DNA of 64,000 nt, taken from Calcarisporiella thermophila CBS 279.70. Its lineage: Eukaryota > Calcarisporiellomycota. The position numbers and the translations under genes are program-made. The notes below the pieces were generated by a model. The model was not told where the DNA came from, made no database searches, and was given only the letters and a program-made list of their open reading frames with translations. Every line of letters begins with the position of its first letter. Position 1 is the stretch's first letter. Positions 57,201 through 64,000 of the stretch are shown here, in pieces. Location: positions 388,970 to 452,969 of the forward strand of contig NW_027192212.1 of NCBI RefSeq assembly GCF_041956535.1. The letters are read 5' to 3'.

Positions 57201-58908
57201 GGAGGAGTCGGATAAAGAGGAGCACGTCAGGAGTACAGACGAAACTCGGTCGTTGAACCAGCAAGAGCGGCCCAGCTCCACGGAGCAACAGTTGGAGCCG
57301 GCGACCATCCGACGGGCATCGACCTCAGCGGCATCCACCGGCGACGGAATCCAGTCCCTTCGCCGGCTGCCCAATGGCAGGGATTTGAGAAAAGCCAGGT
57401 CGATTCGCGATCTCATGCCCGCCCGTCGGAAGCGAGACTCGTATCACACCATTGATGGAGAGATGGAGTCCTTGTCCCTCTCTTCAAACCAACAGGCACA
57501 GAGTAGAACTGAGAACGAGGCGTCAATGAAGAATCGGAGACGGGGGAGTTTAAGAACTTTCAGGCGGAGCATGGTCGCCATGGTGACTGCGGTGGGTGGA
57601 GGAGGAGGAGGAGGAGGAGGAGGAGGAGGAGGTGGTGGTGGTGGTGGTGGTGGTGGTGGAACAACGGGTCAAGATCGCCCGAGTATGGACACATCTTCTG
57701 CGGCTTACTCCACGCGGTCAAAACCCGATGGGTCTCTTGCGGACTCTTCCTCCACATCCGTGAATGCCACCTACTCGACCGCAACCACCCCGCCTATCTC
57801 TGCCATGGCTTCGCCCGCGCACCGCTCGTTTATCCTCTTCTACCGCTCCGAGGCAATAGCCCAACAACTTTGCTTGATCGAGAGGGACGTGTTGTTGGAG
57901 GTGGAGTGGGAAGAGCTCGTTAACGTGGAGTGGACCAAGAAGAACGCGCACCAGCAGTCGTCCGTGAATGGGGACGATAGAGAGCGCACCCCTTCCAAGA
58001 TGGGGACCTACCGGAAGCGGGATCGCCGCGGCGTGGAGCGGGTCATCGAGCGGTTCAACTTGGCCTGCCAGTGGGTCGCGACGGAAATCGTGTGCACCCG
58101 CGCGCTTGAGGACCGGGTTCGTGTGGTGGAGAAATTCATTCGGATTGCGCAAAAGTGCCGCCTCTACTCGAACTTCTCCACCCTCACACAGATCCTGCTT
58201 GGGCTGCAGTCGCCGGCGGTGAGCCGACTGAAGAAGACGTGGGCCCAGGTGGGCGGGGCGGAGATGCGCGTGCTCAAGGAGTTGTCGGAATTCACCTCCC
58301 CGTTTCGAAACTGGAAGCACATGCGCGACTGCATGACCATGGTGGTCAACGAGTTCGGCGGCGCGTCGGCGGATGTTGAGATTCGGCTGCCGGGGGACAA
58401 GAGCTTGGCCAGAGGCAGCTCAGGCGGGCTGTTGGGCTGGATGTCGCCGCGCGCGCGATCCGGAAGCCGTGCCGCGTTTGGCGGCTGTGTCCCGTTCCTA
58501 GGGCTTTACCTGTCCGATCTGGTGTTCAACTCGGAGCTTCCCGTGTACCTCGCCCCCAAACAGCCCACCTCTCCCCACGCCGTCTCCCGGCCCCCACTGC
58601 CCCCCTCTCAACCTCGCCAGAAGAGGGGCCTGCTGCAGTCTCGGGCCCAAGCGGAGGCCCAGCTCGAGAACATTCTTAAGAGCGAGGCGGAGAGTGCCGA
58701 GGTGGGGCGATTGCTCCGGCAGCAGCCCCTCGTCAACTTCCACAAGCACCGTACCACCGCCACCATTATCAAGCGCGTGCTGACCTTTCAGAACTTGGCG
58801 CGGCGGTATCCCTTTGCCATCGAGCCCGGCCTTCACACCAGATGCGTCTATCTGAGGGCGTTCGACAAGGCGGAGATCGCGCGGATAAGTCGGACCATAG
58901 AAGATTAG
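54242..58908 (+). CDS. RasGEF with N-terminal REM and C-terminal catalytic domain (LTE1-like layout)
   Basis: Three exons, 54242-54504, 54575-55702, 55764-58908; phase-consistent, 1511 aa. The REM/RasGEF-N domain (about 400-520) spans the last junction: TVEKLVEKLTSSIDYAFLTD, FFLTYRTF, then RIFVTFRHWLLNYFVHDY. A ~600-residue disordered, charged middle contains 22 Gly in a row (about 1075-1096). The catalytic Cdc25-type domain (about 1155-1511) shows EAIAQQLCLIERDVLLEVEW, RVVEKFIRIAQKCRLYSNFS, QSPAVSRLKKTW, GCVPFLGLYLSDLVF and LVNFHKHRTTATIIK. The wide gap between REM and GEF domains resembles yeast Lte1 rather than Cdc25. It should load GTP on a Ras-like GTPase, possibly in mitotic exit or polarity control (inference). 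Inserts in the GEF domain are Ser/Gly- and Pro-rich. Confidence 0.9.
57595..57660 (+). repeat. in-frame (GGA)n(GGT)n microsatellite coding for Gly22
   Basis: Twenty-two consecutive glycine codons, mainly eleven GGA followed by nine GGT, inside the disordered linker of the RasGEF. Purely repetitive codons imply slippage-prone length variation. Confidence 0.95.
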
Positions 58909-59645
58909 ACTGCCAGGAACCCCTTGGTCATCTTCATCCCCCCCCCCCCCTCCTCCATCCCCCCTCCATTTTTCCGCTATTAATTTATGATTGCTCTCTT
59001 TTCTCTTCCTGGTATTCCATTCATATTTGCTTTATTTCTTCATTCGCCGTATTTTTTTCTTACCTCTAGTACTTTTCTCCCCCAATCTTAACCTTAGCCA
59101 CATCCCTCTTACTCTCTCCTCTTCCCTTTTACCCTACTTGATTTTTGTGTGTCTTTTCTCTGAATTTCATTTAAGTTGGCTCTTCCTTTTTATAAAAAAA
59201 ATAGAGAAGCCGCCCTCGTTTTCTATATTTTCATCCGTTGTTCTTTAAAGATAATCATGATCAATATAGTATGTTTTATGAAGTCTAATCCACTCTATCG
59301 GATTTGTCGCTAATTCAAATACGGCGCCTTCCGTCAGAATATAGGCCTTGCTCCCCCACCCGGCAAAATCTGGGTTGCTACCGCTTCTCTCATTGAGCTC
59401 TGTATGGACGAGACAAGTGCCAATGACACTAATACTCTAACGGTGATACAAAAGAAGAGACAGGCACTTGTGCATTTTAATGAATAGGCAAAAGAATAAG
59501 AAGGACAAAAGCAGTCAAATAAAGAATGAGTGAATCTAGAAAAAGCAGAACAGCTACAAAAGATAAATTGAATTCCCTATATGGCATGACCGAGGTATAT
59601 TTCCTTAAACAAACTCTAGACAATAGGATTTCTTATTATCCTGAA
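58909..59645. other. convergent 3' intergenic region
   Basis: 3' flank of the RasGEF gene (C-runs near 58937) and 3' flank of the first glycosyltransferase copy. From about 59560 the sequence is repeated downstream near 63490, marking the tandem unit. No gene seen. Confidence 0.5.
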
Positions 59646-60854
59646 CTATGCATGACTCGAGGGTATTGGTAGATAGGAAGATGTCCGAGTGCTACGTCCT
59701 TTGCGGAGATGTCGCGCACAACACCTGATCAGCAATATCCCGAACAGGACGAGCACGAGGAGGCTTAACGTGAGCAGCCAGGCGAGACTTTGCTCGAGAA
59801 CCGACTGCATGGAGCTCTGAAGGAAGTGAGATCGGTGCATATTGCGCTTGATGGCGACGATGTATGAAAAGGTGGAGAAGCCGTTTCCAATGAACGTGTC
59901 CACATGCGCAAGTAGTTCGTTCTCAATCAGAGACAGACCATGCGCGCGCATCCATGACTCACGCGAGGCATTGGCAAATAAAGAGGGATTGTTGAGGCAA
60001 GCGTCGGAGCGGAGCAGCTCCTCGGCGTCGATAGTGTAGATTTGCGTTGGATAGCGCTTCTTCAGGTTGAGCACGGTCTCGTGGTCTCGATTGTCGGTGG
60101 CAATCAGAATCGGGGGATGCTTGCCGGCGGTGACGCGTTGGATGTGCTCGACGACGAGGTCGTAGGTCATGTCGCAGCGCCAGAGCGCCTTTAGTGGGCT
60201 GTGTCCGTGGATGGTCTCGCACTCCTTCGACTCCACCAAGGACACGTCTCTATTCCATGTGCGGAGATGGATCCCAATGCTCTCGTCGATCGGCCATGTC
60301 TTGCGCGCATGCTCCACACAGGCGCTGATCGGCTCCTTGTACACGAAAGAGGACAAGATGTCGTGGGCATATTGCTGGAAGCGGCCCCCGATGATGAATA
60401 CAAAGACTACGAGGCGAGGAAAGGTGTATTGCCAAAAGGCCTCGTGGGGAGTGTTGAGTATCCGGATGGTCGAAGCCTCGTTGTTCCGGTTGGTAGCGTA
60501 CGCCTCAGCGAGAGTCGAGACATCGATGGTTGCGTTTGGGGTCCCATCCAACATAAAGTCCATGGGCTCGAACAACTGCGACAGCCGCTGGTGATTAGGC
60601 TGCTGGCCGAAAATCGGTGGAAAGACAATACCGGGCGAGATGAGCTGTCGATGAGGAAGTGGGTTGAACATGGCCGCACCCACATGCAGGACCAGCTGGT
60701 TGTTGATATAGGCGAATGCAGGAATCTCCCATGTCAAGAGTCCTCCGGCGGGCGCCTGACTGGAAAGAAGTAGCCGCACGGACAAGCCGGCAATGATAAT
60801 AGTGGCAAAGACGATGGGAATAAAGAAGGTGACGAAGTGTGCCTTCCGAACCAT
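59646..60854 (-). CDS. O-fucosyltransferase-like glycosyltransferase, complete tandem copy A
   Basis: Single exon, 402 aa. An N-terminal signal anchor (about 8-30, FFIPIVFATIIIAGLSVRLLL) is followed by a lumenal domain. There IGIHLRTWNRD resembles the HLR donor-binding motif of O-FucT/GT65-68 enzymes, ILIATDN follows, and LLAHVDTFIGNGFSTFSYIV matches the family's late D-x-F-x-G-N-x-x-S-T-F-S block. Several N-glycosylation sites (NAT, NAS) support a Golgi or ER lumen location. A second membrane helix near the C-terminus (about 357-378, WLLTLSLLVLVLFGILLI) precedes a basic tail with two Cys. A second helix at this end is unusual for such enzymes. The donor is probably a nucleotide sugar; fucose is a guess. 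Confidence 0.75.
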   Translation of the reverse strand: MVRKAHFVTFFIPIVFATIIIAGLSVRLLLSSQAPAGGLLTWEIPAFAYINNQLVLHVGAAMFNPLPHRQLISPGIVFPPIFGQQPNHQRLSQLFEPMDFMLDGTPNATIDVSTLAEAYATNRNNEASTIRILNTPHEAFWQYTFPRLVVFVFIIGGRFQQYAHDILSSFVYKEPISACVEHARKTWPIDESIGIHLRTWNRDVSLVESKECETIHGHSPLKALWRCDMTYDLVVEHIQRVTAGKHPPILIATDNRDHETVLNLKKRYPTQIYTIDAEELLRSDACLNNPSLFANASRESWMRAHGLSLIENELLAHVDTFIGNGFSTFSYIVAIKRNMHRSHFLQSSMQSVLEQSLAWLLTLSLLVLVLFGILLIRCCARHLRKGRSTRTSSYLPIPSSHA

Positions 60855-61990
60855 GGTATAGAATGAGCAGAGGAATGAAGAAGCTGGGTTGAAATAAACA
60901 TAATTTTAGCTCCACGAGAGATGACCTCAGTCCAAACTACCGGGTCTGCGAGGGAATCACGAGACATGAAGAGGGAGGGGAGGGCAGACCAGCCAAAATC
61001 AACATACTTGTTATAATGAATGCAGTCTTGATACTCCGCTCCCAATCGCCCCCCTTCGCGGCGTAATATTTAATTTCAATCTTTCAAGTGTATTGCTCTG
61101 TTGCACCACACGATTGCACCTTTGGCTCGCTTGTGTCCCATTGCGAGGGTAGTGCTAGCCTTTAGGACGGCTGCAATACCGGGCTAGAAGCAAGACCCTT
61201 CGAATAGGATTCTGGAAAGGCCGAGCTGAGCTTGGCCAATGCCAAGTAGTTCTTTAATTGTTCTTTTTTCCATCATCCATTATGCATGCTCTCTTGGCAG
61301 CTTAGCTCGTTTCGATCAGCCATCTTGCAAAGAATGAGCCAGATTCCATAGAGAATCCACAGGAGTTTTGATTGTTATTTTTGGGGGTCAAACAATACGC
61401 AACCGTTCAGCTTCTCATCCTTCAGAACATTCGTCGGAAACCCACTCAGAATTCTGCTTTAATCCAGAATGTGTCTGGCAATGTACATTTAGGGTAAGAC
61501 CTGGATTTAGATGAAACACATGAAAAGCAGTCACGGCCCATCCGCGTGCAACCTAAATTCTAGTCTCCAGCTCCGTCGGCAGTGACCCTACGTCCTCAGC
61601 CGTTGAGTCCTACTACCGCCCACTTGAACCCTTTGCGACTGCCCTCACCGAATTTACCACGTTTCTCCACAGTCGCATCCTCGGTCGCACCACTCACCAC
61701 ATCGACCCTTCCATCTCCACCAATTTCTCGGCCGCGCGGCAGAAAGTAGAGCAAATCGGGCCACATTAAATCTAGCTTCGAAGGCATTCGTGAGCCTTTT
61801 GTTATTTAACTGAAAAGAGAGCGAGATGGGGTATTAATTGTTAAGCAGAAGCACACAGACGAAGACGAAAAATCAAAGAATTGACTAATTTAGAACTATC
61901 AGGACAGCTTAATAAAAATAGAACGAAAACCCTATTTGGCATGACCGCGGTATATTTCCATAAAGGAGCTCAAGGTAATAGGACTGAATA
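60855..61990. repeat. spacer of the tandem glycosyltransferase unit (first copy)
   Basis: The 5' flank of copy A plus the 3' flank of copy B. CTCCGCTCCCAATC (61034) and the stretch around 61660-61780 recur at 62652 and 63205-63350. The spacer is thus part of a repeat unit of about 1.6 kb. A 103-aa minus ORF (60734-61045) overlaps this flank; its equivalent in the second unit does not keep the frame, so it is probably not coding. Confidence 0.7.
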
Positions 61991-62466
61991 TTAGCCTGAG
62001 CTAAAACCCGATGGTGTTGGTAGATAGAGAGAGTTCCGAGCGTCAAAACCTTTGCGGAGACGTCGCATAAACCGCCTGAATAGCAATGTTCCCGATAGGA
62101 CGAGCACGAGGAGGCTTAGCGGGAGCAGCAAGGCAAGACTTTGCTCGAGAACCAATTGGGTGTAGCTCTGCAGGAAGTAAGATCGGTGCATATTGTGCTT
62201 GATGGCGACGATGTATGAAATGGTGGAGAAGCCGTTTCCAACGAATGTGTTCACGTGCGCAAGCAACCCGTTCTCTACCAGCGAAAGACCGTGCACGTGC
62301 GTCCACGACTCACGCGAGGCATTGGCAAATAAAGAAGGGTCGTTGAGGCAAGCGTCGGAGCGGGGTAGCTCTTCGGCGTCGATGGTGAAGACTTGCGTTG
62401 GATAGCGCTTCTTCAGGTTAGCACGGTCTCGTGGTCTCGATTGTCGGTGGCAATCAGAATCGGGTG
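61991..62466 (-). pseudogene. truncated, frameshifted glycosyltransferase copy B
   Basis: Aligns with the C-terminal ~40% of copy A: SDACLNDPSLFANASRESW, HGLSLVENGLLAHVNTFVGN and the C-terminal helix are all recognisable. Around 62419 one base is missing relative to copies A and C (caggtt-agcacgg against caggttgagcacgg), breaking the frame. Homology to the coding part stops after AATCGGG (62457-62463) and resumes directly in sequence like copy A's 5' flank (gaatggagaagct at 62490). An internal deletion of roughly 750 bp has therefore removed the N-terminal half, including the signal anchor and HLR motif. A downstream 101-aa frame starting at 62296 remains open but is unlikely to be functional. 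Confidence 0.85.
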
Positions 62467-63571
62467 CTGATGAAGAAAGAGCGGGGGAATGGAGAAGCTA
62501 GATTGCACTGGAGAGGCTAGTGGCCCAACCAGGGGACATCACAGTGCGAGCGGTTGGACCAGCGAGAGAGGCACGTGGGCAACAAAGCAAAGAGATGCTC
62601 AGCCGAAAACGATGAACCGTTTCTAATGAAATAATGAAAGAGATTTGGGTTGGCACTCCGCTCCCAATCTCATATTGTGTCAATAAATTCAACTTTGAGT
62701 ATATTGCTCTGTCGCCCCCACCAGCCTCTCAACTCAACCGTTGCATGCTTGTGTTCCTCTGCCAAAAGAAGTGTGAGCCTGTTGGACGGTTACATCAAAG
62801 CACGGGACTCGAACTAAGGCCATTCGGATGGGACCATGGAGAGTGCAGCTGAGCTTGACTTTTTTCTATCTTCCATTGTGCCTGCTCTATTGGCAGCTTA
62901 GCTAGCTTCGATCAACCATCTTGCACGGGGGACCAACGTGCACATTGAATCCGCAAGCTTTCCTGCGTTTTATTTTTGCTATCGATCCAAACGTTCGTCA
63001 AAACCCTATTTAATTCAGCTTATGTATAGAAATTTTCATAGAGTCAGCCCCACATTGGACAAAACTATTGAAGAGCAGTCCCACCCGATCCTTGTGTAGC
63101 CTGACCTCCTTTACCGTCATCCAACTCCGTCGGCCTCGCCCTCCCGTCCTCAACCGCTGAAGTCTGCTGCACTCCACTCGAGCCCTCTGCGACCGCCTTC
63201 GTCGAATTTACCACGTCTCTCCACAGTCGCATCCTCGGCCGCACCGCCTACTCATTGCACATCGACCCTTCCACTTCTAACTATTTCTCGGCAGCCTTCT
63301 CCTACTGCAGAGCGGGAAGAAGTGCAAATCGAGCCACATTAAACCTAACCTTGAGAGCATTCGTGAGTTTTTTTTATTTAAAAGAAAAGACAGAGGCATG
63401 GGGGTATTAATTATTAGACAGAAGCACAAAGGCAAAGACGAACAGTTAGAATTAACAAATCAAGAGCTATCAAGACAGCTTAATAAAATTAGAACGAATT
63501 CCCTATTTGGCATGACCGCGGTATATTTCCATAAACAAACTCTAGACAATAGGATTTCTTATTATCCTGAA
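62467..63571. repeat. spacer of the tandem glycosyltransferase unit (second copy)
   Basis: 5' flank of copy B and 3' flank of copy C, homologous along most of its length to 60860-61985. Segments at 63205-63350 and 63390-63560 align with 61660-61780 and 61827-61985 with scattered changes and short indels. No separate gene. Confidence 0.7.
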
Positions 63572-64000
63572 CTATGCATGATTCAAGGGTATTGGTAGAT
63601 AGGAAGATGTCCGAGTGCTACGTCCTTTGCGGAGATGTCGCGCACAACACCTGATCAGCAATATCCCTGACAGGATGAGCACAAGAAGACCTAGCGGGAG
63701 CAGCAAGGCTAGATTATGCTCGAGAACCGACTGCATGTAGCTCTGCAGGAAGTGAGATCGATGCATATTGCGCTTGATGGCGACGATGTATGAAAAGGTG
63801 GAGAAGCCGTTTCCAATGAACGTGTCCACATGCGCAAGCAGTTCGTTCTCAATCAGAGACAGACCATGCGCGCGCATCCATGACTCACGCGAGGCATTGG
63901 CAAATAAAGAAGGGTTGTTGAGGCAAGCGTCGGAGCGGAGCAGCTCCTCGGCGTCGATAGTGTAGATTTGCGTTGGATAGCGCTTCTTCAGGTTGAGCAC
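63572..64000 (-). CDS. O-fucosyltransferase-like glycosyltransferase, copy C, cut by window end
   Basis: The last 142 codons of a third copy; the frame is still open at the window edge, so the gene continues beyond it. The lumenal part is identical to copy A through NMHRSHFLQS. Differences cluster in the C-terminal membrane helix (LALLLPLGLLVLILSG), which instead resembles copy B, after which the tail RCCARHLRKGRSTRTSSYLP again equals copy A. The stop context and 3' flank also match copy A. Intactness of the N-terminal half is unknown. Confidence 0.8.
   Translation of the reverse strand: MLNLKKRYPTQIYTIDAEELLRSDACLNNPSLFANASRESWMRAHGLSLIENELLAHVDTFIGNGFSTFSYIVAIKRNMHRSHFLQSYMQSVLEHNLALLLPLGLLVLILSGILLIRCCARHLRKGRSTRTSSYLPIPLNHA

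Noticed and set aside
60734-61045. 103-aa minus ORF overlapping the start of glycosyltransferase copy A
   Set aside because: The homologous stretch upstream of copy B does not preserve the frame, and copy A already starts with a signal anchor.
62795-62830. GGGACTCGAAC, possible reverse-strand tRNA T arm
   Set aside because: No acceptor, D or anticodon arms can be paired on the minus strand.

Overview
The window looks like nuclear DNA of a filamentous, probably early-diverging fungus (Zoopagomycota, Mucoromycota or a relative; the exact group is inference). Support: genes are interrupted by many short GT-AG introns (about 55-140 bp). There is an APSES/KilA-N cell-cycle transcription factor, a GPI-type cell-surface protein and a yeast-like core gene set. 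These sit beside genes lost from most Dikarya: a soluble adenylyl cyclase of the ADCY10 type, a DM9-domain protein and a plant-type P3A proton ATPase. One intron has the hallmarks of the minor (U12) spliceosome.

Layout. 0-12 kb: LEA_2-like membrane protein (-), a decayed coiled-coil reading frame (+), the proton ATPase (-), then about 4 kb of AT-rich DNA without a convincing gene. 12-27.8 kb (dense): GSK-3 kinase (+), SAP18 (-), soluble adenylyl cyclase (+), exocyst EXO84 (-), Rab5 GTPase (+), DM9 protein (+), mitochondrial uS19 (-). 28-31 kb (AT-rich): an orphan retrotransposon Gag-like ORF (-) and tRNA-Cys(GCA) (+). 31-36 kb: two tandem monocarboxylate-type MFS transporters (+). 36-45 kb: APSES/ankyrin factor (+), eIF3g (-), MND1 (-), GPI-type surface protein (+), small ORF (-). 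45-49 kb: sparse. 49-59 kb: small acidic membrane protein (+), PX protein with putative PB1 tail (+), FBXO21-like protein (-), LTE1-like RasGEF (+). 59.6-64 kb: tandem array of an O-fucosyltransferase-like gene (one complete copy, one truncated pseudogene, one copy cut by the window end).

Several genes belong to signalling and polarity: adenylyl cyclase, GSK-3, RasGEF, Rab5, exocyst and PX/PB1 protein. EXO84 and Rab5 share a 532-bp divergent intergenic region. SAP18 and the adenylyl cyclase share a 430-bp divergent region carrying a perfect CRE (TGACGTCA), so cAMP-linked feedback on the cyclase gene is possible (inference).

Gene models were built by hand from splice sites, reading phase and remembered family motifs; no search or expression data were available. 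Exon coordinates are given where every junction keeps phase.
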